Assembly: GCA_032622095.1 (NCBI GenBank)
Contig: CP136069.1
Coordinates: 48,090,194 to 48,154,193 of the forward strand
Direction: 5' to 3'
Source: Siphonodentalium dalli
Taxonomy: Eukaryota; Mollusca; Scaphopoda; Gadilida; Siphonodentaliidae
DNA length: 64,000 bases
Positions within the stretch are counted from its first letter, which is position 1. Each line of letters opens with the position of its first letter. Both the position numbers and the translations under genes were made by a program. Below, in pieces: positions 1 through 11,336 of the stretch. Below the pieces are notes generated by a model. The model saw nothing but the letters and a program-made list of their open reading frames with translations. It searched no databases and was not told the DNA's origin.

Positions 1-340
1 CCAGTGGCCATGTTTTTTAACGAATTTTTTTCAAATTCGATAGCTCCCATATGGAGGTGATCCCAATTGTGCCTACACAATTTCAAAATGATCCGGCCAT
101 ATTTAAGGGCTGCATGGTGTGCCGATGGATTCAAAATTGAAATCCAAGATGGCTGCTGGTGGCCATGTTTTTAACGAAATTTAGAGAAATTCGATAGCTC
201 CCATCTACAGATGATGGGATGAGGGATGCGGCCTGTAGGGCGTGCCAAAGGAAATTGTTGACGGACGGACGGAATGACGGACGCCGGACACCAAGTGATG
301 ACAATAGCTCAACTAAGTTAAGCTAAAAAATGATGTTATG
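1..340. repeat. Interspersed repeat with GACG-rich tail
   Basis: Two diverged subunits each carry a 'gtggccatgttttt aacga' block followed by 'aattcgatagctcccat' (about 4-55 and 152-206). The repeat ends in a GACGGACGG-type run near 254-290 and then 'tgacaatagctcaact'. From general knowledge, this tail style is common in molluscan interspersed repeats; no database comparison was possible. No coding potential is seen. It lies downstream (minus strand) of the transporter exon at 735-921, so it is probably intronic. Confidence 0.6.
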
Positions 341-734
341 AGTCGGAAGACGAGCATCACTCTGTAAAATTAATTGGACCTTGACCAAAGTCGACTTCGA
401 CTTGAGTCTCTGATAACGTTCAACCTCATACCATATGTAGAGACATTCCGCCCAACAATACGGAAAACACAGAAACTACGCGCACATGTCATTACTGATA
501 TCAAATATAAAAACATGGATTTTGCCAGGATTTCATATATAGAGGTACATGCCATTATTGTTGCGCTACTCTTGACATGAATTTTGCTTTCATTTCTCGA
601 TCAACGATGAAACTAAACAGTTATTCCTTAAATAATGTTATACATGTAGTATAGATTATATCTGGAAAGCTTTAATTAATTCCAATGGCATATACGCAAT
701 CATACAGTTATACCAAGGTAAAGCCAAGACCTAC
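341..734. other. No gene seen; probable SLC1 intron
   Basis: AT-rich sequence downstream, in minus-strand sense, of the donor site at 734-733. The short open frames on both strands overlap and show no family resemblance. The next transporter exon must lie at lower coordinates, outside the window. Confidence 0.5.
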
Positions 735-921
735 CATATCGCCAGAGTGACGAGCTCAGTTGTCAGAAGATATAGAGCTTTAAATAAGTCTCTCAGTGGA
801 CTACCCTTATCTCCCATGCGACATATAATGATGCCTGTGAAAACACAGAAAACGACCAGGCCAATGATGTTCGTCCCTTCGACAGTTTGGATATTAACTT
901 CTGTCTCCATAGTTGTTTGGT
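735..921 (-). CDS. SLC1-family (EAAT-like) transporter, TM4-region exon
   Basis: Third recognised coding exon of a minus-strand SLC1 amino acid:Na+ symporter, which imports glutamate or neutral amino acids across the plasma membrane. The acceptor is a long T-run ending TTTTTTTGCAG before 921; the donor is ATATG|GTAGGT at 735. The exon starts with 2 nt of a split codon, holds 61 codons and ends with TG of a split Trp codon. The frame contains the motifs GTNIIGLVVFC and RMGDKGSPLRDLFKAL and ends LVTLAIW, matching the EAAT segment that runs from the TM4 loop through 'GLVVF...G' to the 'IMWY' motif, where W is split here. An NQT N-glycosylation sequon forms across the junction with exon 2, in the loop where EAATs are typically glycosylated. 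Reading further upstream without a stop is possible but is probably intron read-through. Later exons, carrying HP1, the NMDGT motif and HP2, are outside the window. Confidence 0.88.
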
Positions 922-1052
922 CTGCAAAAAAATGTGCAAATAAGTATTTAACAATATCGTAGTTGAATGGATTCATTCGTCCTGGATGTGCCAGAGTGGT
1001 GAGCCATATATCGGACGGTATATATATATATCTACACTGCACTTAAGAAATG

Positions 1053-1173
1053 AAAGGCAGACCCATTGCGGTCATTGCGTTTTGACCGACAGAGAAATTC
1101 GACAAAGTGTGTGAATCCCCGACTTGGTCGAATTTCTCTGTCAAAACGAATGACCGCGATGGGTCTGCCTTTT
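1053..1173. repeat. Short inverted-repeat hairpin (MITE-like)
   Basis: Arms of about 50 and 46 nt (1053-1102 and 1128-1173) pair almost completely, both beginning and ending with AAAGGCAGACCCAT. There is one small bulge and a loop of about 25 nt. It sits 130 bp upstream of the acceptor of the transporter exon at 735-921, so it would be in the pre-mRNA. Confidence 0.75.
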
Positions 1174-1464
1174 ATTACTTATATTTATACTCCTCAAATG
1201 TGCATGACCAGGGACGTTTCTACAGGAGTGGCCGGGGGGTCACACCCCCACCAATTTTGCCAAAATGCTCAACTTTTGGAAATCAAAAATCAAAATGTTT
1301 AAAATTTTAGAGGTAGAAAAACTAGAAATTGGTAGCAATTCTTAAGTTTCTACCTGTAATTTATTTTAATTTTAATGTTTCAGTTGGCTAATTGGACTGC
1401 TTGGTGGGTGACTAGTTGAAAAGTATAGGAAATTTAACAACAGAATTTCCGAACATTTAGAAAT

Positions 1465-2100
1465 TTTAGAACAGTACATGCAGATCAGGGGGGGGGGGTG
1501 TCGGCAAAAAGTTCCAGGAGACAAGGTCCGGGTGGGTGGGTGTTTCCGAGCCCCGAAATACTGGTTTTTCCGGTTTCATGTTTTGTGTGTGCAAAATGTC
1601 ATCTCCGAGACACATTATTGCAGCCAAAGTGAATTTTAAGGGTTATATTCTTAACTAAGAACAAAATAGAGCTTTAATAATGTCAGAACATTTTCCCCAT
1701 TTTCGACACTTCTTTAGTCTGAACCAGGGGGTGGGTCCGCTTTTTAGTTTGGCAAAATTGCGAAACAAAAAAGTGCATCTCAGCTATTTGGTCAGACTTG
1801 GTCGTAATTTTTACGAATAAAAACCTTGATTGTGGAAAACATGTATATAATTTCAGTGTAAAGATAACAAAAACATAAAAGTAGAGGTAAATCATCTCAG
1901 GGAAACCATCCTGGTCGAGGGCGAAGAACCTCAATGGTGATATGATATGATTAAGTAATATACAAGACAGTGTTAGGGGTGGGTACCCGATTGTCGAGAG
2001 GAAAAATTGGGTGGGAGGGGTGGCTGTCCGAGAAGTGAGTGCATGGCTAAAACTTGCCTTCCGGGGGTGGTGTGTCCCAAAAATTTAACATGTCAAAATT
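1465..2100. repeat. Dispersed repeat A, uninterrupted copy
   Basis: Starts with a G-run and GTCGGCAAAAAGTTCCAG. It matches 14345-14733 and then, after a gap, 18587-18850 in the same order and orientation. The shared blocks include AGAACAAAATAGAGC, CAATGGTG and CTTGCCTTCCGGGGGTGGT. This copy shows the pre-insertion state of the later copy. No coding potential is seen. Confidence 0.8.
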
Positions 2101-2184
2101 ATGGTTCTTGTTCGAATTTTGTCGTTTTGGGGTTTCCGGATGACTATCAAATTTGGTGCGAGTTTACTATTTATCAGCGTACGT

Positions 2185-3480
2185 ACTATTAAAATACAAA
2201 TCAAGCTCGTATACGAGTCTGGTATGACGTTATTGCTTTTCAGAGAAGCCCACTTGTTCGAAAAGCAATGACGACACAGATGACGATGTTTTTGGTTGTT
2301 TATGTAAAACGCCAGTTGTATAAAGAGCGGTTGTAGCTTCATAGCAGTGGTAGGCGGGCAACTCGAATATATTTTAATCTGTGGAATTTAAGAGATTTCA
2401 TGGGTGGTTACGTTCCTTTGGAAGGCGTGCGAGTTGACGCAGAGAGAGATGATCGGATTTATTTGTTGAGTATGATGTAATGATATTCAGTGCAACGATT
2501 CAGGATACGGAATGGATCCAATCTATTAAGAAAGGTTATAAAGGGCTACCTGGATTAAATAGGGGCGGATTCTATACGATTGGTCCCATCGCCGCTTTTT
2601 TCTTACTAGTAACAACTACATGGGCTCGACCATAATCGGTTGTATAGAAAAAAAGCTGTATAAAGTATCGTAACGGATATATGTGTCCGTTTGATAGAAG
2701 AAAGACGCGTCTGAATGTTTGCATGAAATAGCATAATAATATGCAGATGTGTAAAATTAAATCGCATTATAATTCAATTGCCATGTTCTATTCTAAAAAA
2801 AAATATGTAATGAATTACAATGGAGATAAACACACTCCGTTTCGTTGAATATTGGCCAAATATAGATAAATGTAATTACCTTTCAGGCTCGTTCTCCAAT
2901 ATATTTTCGCGGTCTATTTGACCAATATTCAACTCAACAAGTACGTTTATCTCCTTATGAGAACGTACGTTTTAGTAATACATTGAAGAGTATATTTTAT
3001 TCATTATGTTGGTACTTGGTCTCATCACGGTCGTAATAAACCAGATTATAATCAAACACCCACACAAAGAAAATATAATTTATCATGTTTCCGTTGATAT
3101 GCTGCTTATGATCGGTGACGCTTGGATGCAAATAAAAAAACATCTAGTTGTTTTAAGTTCATCGACTGACGTGACACAGTCATGCACGAGATTGTCGAAT
3201 TTGCACCGCTGACGCTAAGCGCACCCGTTTTATCCCATTTTTGTCAAAAAACACAAACATATATTTTTAAATAGGTGATTTCCAATTACTGGTGTCTTAT
3301 TATAGTGCTTGTTATTGAATAACACATATATTAGCTTTCCGAATAAAATAATAAATTTAAAAAACATAGACAAAAGAACTATTTTAGAAATTATCATGAC
3401 GTCAAAGATTTCAGTCAAGATGGATTGCAATATGCGCACCAACTATTTCAGTGTCTATATACGTATGATAGAGTCCCTGG
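2185..3480. repeat. Dispersed repeat B, with about 470 bp of extra sequence
   Basis: Direct-orientation counterpart of 13235-14085. Shared blocks include CAAGCTCGTATA-GAGTCTGG, GCGGGCAACTC, GTGGAATTTAAGAGATTTCA and TTTCAG-GTCTATATACGTA. Relative to that copy, about 2487-2955 is extra. The extra piece carries an internal inverted repeat (GGAGATAAAC...GTTTATCTCC, about 2821-2955), consistent with a small insertion. The open frames at 3006-3721 fall within or beside the repeat and are not supported as genes. Confidence 0.75.
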
Positions 3481-3833
3481 TGTTCAGATTGCACCGCACG
3501 CGCGGCAGGCAGAAACCAGAAGCGTTCATAGGCAAAATCCGCAATGGGTGATTTTCATATATATAGATTTAGAAAGAACATGTGTGCAGTTAGATATAGA
3601 GTTCAATGAATATAAACATGGTCAGCAGTTTGTAGATGAACAGAACTTTATTCTGTCTAAAGAAGTAACCGGTTCGAAGCTCGTTGCGAAGAATACATCT
3701 TACTTGAGATTGGATCTGTGATGTTCACTTCACCAGTAATCTTGCTGACTCTCTGTAATAATATTAAACCCATCAGATGAAATCAAAACACGTAGACACA
3801 TAACATAATAGTTCAAACAATAACAATATTATA

Positions 3834-4608
3834 CACAGGGGTCTTCTAGCGTAAAAATATACTATGATACAATATTATATACATAAAAATTATATATAGT
3901 ATAGGGAACTAAGGGATTTTGTCACCACGTCCCGGTAAATGATCGCGTAATTAATCCTATGGGAAAATATTGACAATCTAATTAGAATTCACACGCAGGA
4001 ATTGATTTATCTTCAATTTGATACCAAATTTATTTAAATCGGACAATCGGTCGCGAGTTACACATCCATGAACCAGGAGTACCCCCCTGTTTCTAAATTG
4101 GCATCAGACCTACGCGGCAGCGCTAAAGACGTAGCACTCACTGACAGGCGTCCAGTCGCGTTTTTTATCATGGTTTATGTACAATCGATGGCTAATAACT
4201 TTGGAATTTGTGTGTCGATTTTCTTGATGTAGTTGTACATATCAAAATGAAGGTGACATATTGTACATGTATGTTGGGTGCATGTAATCAGCTTATTGGT
4301 AGAATTGATTTACTGTATTATGTGTGGTGACTTTAGCGCTGGCCGCGTAGGTATTGATACCACTTTATAAATAGGGGTATTTGTCGTTCACGGACGTGTA
4401 ACTCCGTGACCGATTGTCCGATTTCAATAAATTTGGTATCAACTTGAAGATAAATCAATTCCTGCGTGTGCATTCTAATCAGATTTTCAATATTTTCCGA
4501 AGTAATAATTACGCGATCAATTCCCGCGACGTGGTGGAGAAAATCCGTTAGTTCCCTATACTCTATATGCATATCACAGTATATTGTGTACGCTAGGTGA
4601 CCCCTGTG
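3834..4608. mobile_element. hAT-like MITE with ~290-bp terminal inverted repeats
   Basis: The termini are CACAGGGGTC at 3834 and GACCCCTGTG ending at 4608. Inverted arms of about 290 bp (3834-4128 and 4328-4608) flank a loop of about 200 bp. A perfect 8-bp target-site duplication, ATATTATA, sits at 3826-3833 and 4609-4616. Eight-bp duplications with CA(G)-start termini are typical of hAT elements; no transposase is present, so it is non-autonomous. The right arm holds a 79-codon frame on the minus strand (4572-4333) whose counterpart in the left arm is broken by stops. Confidence 0.88.
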
Positions 4609-4726
4609 ATATTATACAACTATCGACGGTCATATATTATATTGTTTTTTTTTTCACCTGGAATATAATTCCAAAGGTTTTCCATGTTCATTCGACTATA
4701 GAGCCAGTGCGTACATGATTATTTCC

Positions 4727-4816
4727 CACAGGGGTCACCTAGCGTAAAAATATACTATGATATACATATAAAGTATAAGTATATCATAGTATATTTTTAC
4801 GCTAGGTGACCCTGTG
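4727..4816. mobile_element. Minimal 90-bp palindromic MITE, same hAT-like family
   Basis: Both arms carry CACAGGGGTCACCTAGCGTA followed by AAAATATACTATGATAT and surround a spacer of about 15 nt, so the element is almost entirely terminal inverted repeat. The flanks TTATTTCC (4719-4726) and CTATTTCC (4817-4824) look like an 8-bp target duplication with one mismatch. It lies 118 bp from the larger member of the family. Confidence 0.85.
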
Positions 4817-5780
4817 CTATTTCCCGAGGGACAATTTATGTGCTCAGTAATTACCAATACAAAGTAACTATCAGCAAATTTTAACCATTGAAGTCGATGG
4901 GTCTGGAACAAATTTGCAGACACAGGGTAAAAAAACAAATTTGTTCCGACCTTGAGGTACCCACCACCACTCCAAATTTGCAAAACAAATATTTTTACCT
5001 CCGAAAAAAATTGGGACGCACCCCCTTATCCCACATTTCACACTTTTAAAAGCTATTTGACTTTTTTTCCACCTGGATTATCATTCCAAAGGTATTCCAT
5101 GTTCATTCGAATATCCAATCCACCTCCAGGAGATAAATATCTATTTTACAAGTCCAAATATATTTGCCATCTTTCCACCCATTCATTCAGTCTCTATCAT
5201 AAGCTTATTGACTATTGATTAAAATATATAATTGGATGGTATGAAGCAATATGCTGCAATTATATTAATATAATATTAAGGTAGCCTATATATTATAATT
5301 AGCAATATATATTCATAGATGAGCGTACGATAAACACCAGTCCCAACCCATTGAACCCAACACAATGTTATCCGGTGTTAAAGCATGGCAGGCCTAAATT
5401 GCAGGTCTAACAAACACTGTTCTACCCATGCCCCTTTCTGGGTGTTGGTTTGAAATGCCATGGGCAGTATTCCATGTGGGTGTTTGTAGCAATTTGGTGA
5501 ATATCGAGCCAGTCAGTATACTAAAGACCATAGTTTCATATTTGGAAGGATGAAAATTATAACTGTCAGTACCATGCCTCTATGACTTATGAATTGACAA
5601 ATCAAAACCTGTATGTCTGATTAAATGTGGTACTAGTATAGTTGTGATCATTTCGACCACATCTTACTCTGCTTAATATTTCTCATACCACATATAGACC
5701 AACTAAATACCACTGCTCTTCTCTCACCCCCACCCCAAACATAAAAAATATTTATATACACATAAACATTTTAACAAATT
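4817..5780. other. No gene seen; AT-rich intronic sequence
   Basis: Contains one partner of a short direct repeat (about 5066-5117, matching 4647-4698 around ATTCCAAAGG-TTCCATGTTC). No coding region, RNA gene or clear transposon boundary was recognised. Confidence 0.5.
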
Positions 5781-5781
5781 T

Positions 5782-5992
5782 GTGTAGCAAAATTGTGTAT
5801 TTTCTTTACACATTGTTGTGTGTAAGTGGGCAGTTACAACACAAATATTGTGTTGCATATAATACACAATTTGTGTAGTTTACGAAAACTACACATTTAC
5901 TACACGATATTTGACGGGATAAAAAGTGACAAATAATTGTGTACTGTGTAGTATGGCTACACATCTGTGTAGAAATCCTACACATTACTATT
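5782..5992. repeat. TGTGTAG/CTACACA word array
   Basis: About 210 bp in which TGTGTAG, TGTGTA and their complements CTACACA and TACACA recur more than ten times in both orientations, ending AGAAATCCTACACATTACTA. The arrangement can fold into alternative short hairpins and resembles MITEs with subterminal repeats. No target duplication was identified. Confidence 0.6.
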
Positions 5993-7108
5993 AAAGGCAC
6001 GTGAGGCCTTAATTGTCGAAAATATTCATATTTGTTCCAAACACCGTAAACAGAAAAACATTAAAACGCATAGAGTTTAGTTCATATATATCATGACCAT
6101 CGCGTAAACAGCATGTTATCATAAAGACCTACTATATTTTACCTAAGCAAGAGCCTGGTTGTGTTACAGAAGACAGCACAATGCTACTGGCTAATCACAC
6201 ACAAATGGCATAAACGCTCTTTATTAGTTCCATATCAGGAATTCACCCACAGCGAACGCTCTTTATGTTTACCATCATAATATAAACAAACACCAGAAAA
6301 GTAACTTTTTATGCTTTTGTTTACATAACAATAGTCAAATATTTGACAATAACATACTGTTTATGCGATATTTCTTATTTGTATACGGACAAAGTCTGTC
6401 TACATTTTGATGTTCTTTCTGTTTATGGAGGTTTTTGACGGGTGGAAATATTTTTACAGGATACCTACCGCCAAGGCCAACCGTACCTTTAATAATGCAG
6501 TGTTAGCATTCCTGATTACAAATGACTGGTGCCACAGCTGGCGTTCGACAACAACTACGAATTCCCATGTTTGATATATAATGTGAGAATGGCCTTGATG
6601 AACTTAACCAATCAGATTTTAACTAAACTAGACTTAGACTTATAACCAGTTTCACTATCACTGCTTATAACTATAAACTCGTCCGTTTTGCATGCTACCT
6701 TTGAAATGGCATACATAACGAATATGTGACAACGATGATACGGGCGATGAACGTGTACCTGGTTGTGCTGATGACTCAGACACTGATTACGAAATTGACC
6801 CATAGATATACATTCATCAATAGAAGCTTTCCGTGTTTATGTTCTATGATCTTGACAATTAATACCAAACGTAATTGTTCCAAGAAGCTATAGTGTTCAA
6901 AGTGTTTAATGTTTTTTTGTTAATTTTAAACAGGAATATGTTTCACTTCTGTATGCCATGTTTAAGCTTGAGTTACTAAATGCTTATATATATATATCCT
7001 TTTATTGCCTCCATTATCGGAGAGTTACATTTAAATAACATAGTTACAAACAATTCTAATACAAAAATGACAGTGGAATATATGCACATTTAGGGATTTT
7101 TTTGTACC
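5993..7108. other. No gene seen; AT-rich intronic sequence
   Basis: Includes a repeated CGCTCTTTAT word (about 6215 and 6258). A short frame near 6735-6802 (+) ends in an acidic Asp/Glu-rich tail and is too short to call. Nothing else could be supported. Confidence 0.4.
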
Positions 7109-7690
7109 ACATATGGACCTCTACTTATTTGACAACGCCAGGAAATTTTCGTTCTTAAGTTGTGTGTTTTTATGATCAGTGAATACAGTAGACTATTCCA
7201 GGAAAAATGGTGGACTTGCGCCATTGTGTAATTAAAAGTGAAATTTTGATATTTTTGGGTCCCCCTAGAAGACCCCTTCTTATTTGAAAACGCCAGGAAA
7301 TTTTCGTTCTTAAGTTGTGTGTTTTTATGATCAGTGAATACAGTAGACTATTCCAGGAAAAATGGTGGACTTGCGCCATTGTGTAATTAAAAGTGAAATT
7401 TTGAATTTTTTGGGTCCCCCCAGAAGACCCATTCTTATTTGAAAACGCCAGGACATTTCCGTTCTTAAGTCGTGTGTTTATGATCAGTGAACATAATATA
7501 GTATTCGATGAAAAGATGGTGGACTTGCGCGATAGTGTAATTAAAATTCATTTTTGGGGTTTTTGGGGGCCATCTGGCCCCTAAACGCCAGGAATGCGCA
7601 ACTTAAGAAATTGGTTTTCCGTAATGGTCTATCACCGCCAACAAATTGAGAGCATCAAACCTTCCTTGAGCGATAGTGTAATTAAAACCC
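7109..7690. repeat. Tandem array, 155-bp period, about 3.7 units
   Basis: The anchor AACGCCAGG recurs at about 7136, 7291 and 7446 (period 155) and once more at 7586 in a diverged partial unit. Each unit contains ATGATCAGTGAA and TGGTGGACTTGCGC. The array ends with GCGATAGTGTAATTAAA just before the LINE 3' end. Frames within it are by-products of the repeat. Confidence 0.85.
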
Positions 7691-7759
7691 TCTTGGCTCC
7701 CGAACTAATATATCTACTCTTTGTTGATAGCTAACAGGCCCGCCACAGTAAATTCTTAT

Positions 7760-8765
7760 GGATAAGATAAGATAAGTTAGATAAGATAATTTTAATGAAT
7801 GCAACACCAGTAACATAGGCAGTATGCGTACAATGATTATATGATATATAACAAAAAGAGTATAAAACCTGAAATGTATATATGAATTATCACGAACTTT
7901 TATTTTGTAAAAATATTGTTCGCTTGTCGAAGTATTGACGTTGCAGATCTTTCCACAGTTTCCGTTCTCGTTTGTCATAATTTTAATGAATTTACCGTTT
8001 TCATCCAATGAATCGAAGTTGTCACAATATTGTTTCATTAGCAAAAATAGTTGATCCCTTAAATCTGAGTATAATGGACATTCCATAATTACATGTAGTT
8101 CATGTTCAACCTTTATTGGGAGTGGAGGGCAATATATGCATTTCCTATCATTTACATCTATTTTTGGTTGATGGTGGCGGCCGTTCTCAATGGACAGTTG
8201 GTGGTCACTAATTCTAAGTTTTGTGAAACGCATTCTGTCTTCCGCGTTATGAGTACCATAAAGGTATGGTTCTATGACATATTCAGATTTAAATAGTCGA
8301 TATGTTCTTAGTTTATTATCACCGTTTTTCCGAGCATCGTCGAATTCTTTCTCATGTTTACATTTCAAGGAAGCTTTAAGTTTGTCTACAATATTTGAGT
8401 GATAAAGCTTCCCACCTGTTTGAATGTTTAGTCCGATATTTTGTCGGATATTTTGGAGAGATTTAAAGATGGAAAGTGATTTGACCTTGCGCATTTGTTG
8501 TTCATAAACCGCTTTAGTCAGAAGAATTTTTGTTGACTCAGTCGATGCTTTAATCGCATAATTAGCCATTCTGTAAATCACATCTATGTAACATGCATGG
8601 GAAGCGACCGAGTTCCGCTCTGACAGCCTGATTTGTTGTAAATTTTCCGACATTCTAACTTCGTTTGCAATATTTTGTATGAACTAGTTCACATTGTATT
8701 TGGTATATTCTGCTCGGCGTTATTTCTGTGTCCCATATTTCACAGCTGTATGTTGTGATTTTAAT
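7760..8765 (-). pseudogene. 5'-truncated LINE, C-terminal part of ORF2
   Basis: Minus-strand remnant of a jockey/CR1-like non-LTR retrotransposon. The frame 8653-7682 carries the C-terminal zinc-finger region: KLRTYRLFK, then EPYLYG, RMRFTKLRISDHQL, and a C-x2-C...H...C motif (CIYC...VEHELHVIMEC). Upstream, in another frame, SCEIWD and KYCKR correspond to the thumb region seen in the LINE at 15-18 kb, so there is a frameshift near 8600-8650. The endonuclease and RT catalytic parts are missing. The 3' tail is a (TTATC)n microsatellite at 7760-7789. Its protein resembles the 15-18 kb element, so the two are probably one clade. Inactive. Confidence 0.88.
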
Positions 8766-9048
8766 CTATCAACTGCCAGACTGAAGCTCCGCGAATATAC
8801 ACCAGGCAATTATGCTGAATGGCCAGAAAGTAAAGCACTCCAGGGATGTGGTGTTCCCACGTTATAATTTTAACTCATGCGGGTTTAGATAATTCTAATT
8901 TGTTAACCCTTTAACACTCTCAAGACGGACCCTCTGTTGTCACCACATTGAAGACCTCCTACAGCAAATAGCCATCCCCCGTTACCTATACGTGTCGAAG
9001 TGGTACAGTGGCCAACCCGTTACCCTACACATTGTCACCAAGATATAC

Positions 9049-9095
9049 TCACCCTAGAGAACATCGCAGCAATAATGTTATTCGGGAAAGCTTGT
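9049..9095 (-). CDS. SLC1-family transporter, 47-nt micro-exon
   Basis: Found by searching for the missing piece between the two larger exons. After TCATATCACCAG the exon starts with A, which completes the CG| Arg codon of exon 1, and reads on as LLR-QAFPNNIIAAMFSRV. This is the EAAT 'R-N-x-FP-x-N-(I/L)-V-x-A-x-F' segment that follows TM3. Two donor dinucleotides overlap in AGGGTGAGTATAT: GT at 9052-9051 (AGG|GTGAGT, near-consensus) and GT at 9048-9047 (GTGA|GTATAT). Only the second leaves the single A needed to make AAC with exon 3 and keep the frame, so I set the end at 9049. Splicing is inferred, not observed. Confidence 0.85.
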
Positions 9096-9210
9096 CTGGT
9101 GATATGAAATTAAGAAAATACATATATTAGAACGGAAAGAAGGGTTTGGCTAGAATAAATAGAATGTATTATACAAGAACACCCACCATTGGGACAGATT
9201 GAAAGGTATA

Positions 9211-10427
9211 TAAACACCTCACATAAAGTAAGTCCTATTCGCGCGATTTCGATGAAATTTGGCAGCTATCTTCATTATGATAGTAGCACCGATGTCTAAC
9301 AATCATTGACCCAAAGTTGTGTTATGGCTGGATTAGTGTGAGTTTAATGAACAAAATGCAGGTTTCAAAAATTGCAAATTGAACTTCAGGTGAAAACATT
9401 TATTGGATAAATGACATTTAATAACGGGTATTTTACACCGCCAGGTGAACATACCTCCCTGCTCATATCCGTTACAGTTTTAACCCTTAAGTGCTTGGGC
9501 GTGAGTTTAATGAAAACGATGCAGGTTTAAAAATGGTAAAAATTGATTTCAAGCAAGGGATTCTGATGGAGTGTTCAATTTTATGGCCGAATATTGTTCA
9601 ATACAAGGTGTGGCATTCCTTTTGGACAAAATCCTGAGAACAGTGGGTCCAAATAGTGCTAATTGGCCGAGCATTCTTGGTTTTGTTTGCTGTGTAATAG
9701 CCCAATCTCAAATTGGGGCTAATACCTTTTTCGTTTCAAAACATGCTCGTTTATAGACTTTTCGAAAGTGTGAAATCCAATTGTTCCCAGAGGTGCTGTG
9801 AGGGATACAAATACGAGAATATCTGTGTTTAGACAGGAGTAAGGTAAGCAACTTTGTTTGGGGCATGCATATTATCGTACTTCAGGGTTGTGTTTTTACA
9901 CTACAACGACGAACGACCGGTTTAATGAATTCAACGCGAGCTCACAGTCGTCCTGTTTTGTGACGAAAGTGTGGCAACACCTGCTACGGAACAATATTCA
10001 GCTAAAAGGTTTGATTTTTTATTACAATTTCTTCTTTGCAACCTGTTTTCAACATTTTGAAACTGACATTCATTCATTAAACCCATGCTCAACCAAGCAT
10101 TACAGAGCGCACGGGTTAAGAACTTTCAGGAATGAGAGCAGAGAGTTGTGGGCACCTGGGAGTGTGAAATTCTTGGTCTTAAAGTTCAATTAACCGATAC
10201 AAATTTCAGGCTGAAAACCACTCTGCAATTTGGGAAACCTGAATTTTTTCCATTAAATTCACACTCATCCCGCCATATTAAACAAAAGAAATGGGTTAAT
10301 GATTGTTAGACATCGTTGCTACTACCATACTGCAAATCCTTGCCAAATTTCATCGCAATCGCACAAATAGATCCGGAGATATTACCGATCAAATTTGCGG
10401 AGACTTACTTTATTTGAGGTGTTTATA
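9211..10427. mobile_element. Non-autonomous TIR element, about 1.2 kb
   Basis: The ends are TATAAACACCTCA (9211) and TGAGGTGTTTATA (10427). Inverted similarity extends about 180-220 bp inward on each side, with shared blocks AAAGTAAGTC, GATGAAATTTGGCA and GATGTCTAACAATCATT. TA steps at both borders would fit a TA target site, but the boundary is ambiguous. The interior (about 9400-10190) has a diverged direct repeat (GTGAGTTTAATGAA) and no recognisable transposase. Confidence 0.7.
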
Positions 10428-10707
10428 ATGAATAAACAATCAGATAAAGTTGATAAACACACATGCATAACTCAGCGCAGTACAAATAACTCGTGATTAC
10501 CAATTTGCAGCCATTCTAATTTTATTTCCACCGTTAAAATATACGGGAGGCCTTCGCGGTGGGTATGCTGTTAAAATATTCCACTCCGTCAAAATCCGCC
10601 ATAACCAGAAAGTGCAGAAACAGTACTCAAATACGACAAATAGACATACTTCTTACACCAATATACATGTATCGCCAATAATTGTTGAGGGAGACATTAT
10701 AAGTAGT

Positions 10708-10795
10708 CTCAGTTCAGTGACGGCGACATGGTCTCACGTCGCGTGCGAGGGTTTCATATCCGACCGAGGACCATGTCGCCCGCACTAGACTGAGA
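10708..10795. repeat. 88-bp inverted-repeat hairpin
   Basis: GTCTCAGTTCAGTG-CGGCGACATGGTC pairs with GACCATGTCGCCCGCACTAGACTGAGAC across a loop of about 30 nt. The loop has a superficial tRNA T-arm look (GGGTTTCATATCC), but no cloverleaf could be made. Confidence 0.6.
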
Positions 10796-11336
10796 CAACG
10801 ATTGTGTCCAATGACTGTATTATTTATATTTTGATGACCATTTCACTGTACGGATTGCCGATCCCAAGTAGCTTTGAACGTATTCCCGACGTTCTAAAAC
10901 TGTTATTACTCTTCGCATTTTGTTAACTTTTTTACAAAACACATCACAAAAAGAAAGTCCCCCCTAATATAATGTGTAATATTTTCTGAGATATTGGATG
11001 GATACTAGTGAAACTTTCCACAAATGATTGGAGGAGCTAGAAACACAATACATGCGAAGGCATTTATACATGCATTGTTTATACGGTTATTTATTTTGGT
11101 TTATGTAGAGCATCAGCTAGCATATAGCTTTAAACTTTATCTGATCCCTTGCAGGAGTAAGATGATTGATTTTCTTGAGATATACAAGCAATGAAGTATA
11201 ACTATAACCAACAAATTGGAGTTATGCAGGTGTCACATGACATTCGGAATTTTGGCAAATTCTGGTTATTTCTGTATTAATTTTATGTTGTTTCTGAACA
11301 GCATAACATATAAAAAGAACTGTCAGCTTTAAATTC

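Noticed and set aside
731-1042. Whole 103-codon frame as a gene with its own start
   Set aside because: The upstream part is intron: the T-rich TTTGCAG acceptor at 922 fits exon 2 phase, and only 921-735 resembles the SLC1 family.
7109-7690. CRISPR-like array
   Set aside because: Whole 155-bp units are repeated without short conserved repeats and unique spacers, in a eukaryotic intron.
10708-10795. tRNA gene
   Set aside because: A T-arm-like patch is present, but no acceptor, D or anticodon stems can be formed; the block is a simple inverted repeat.
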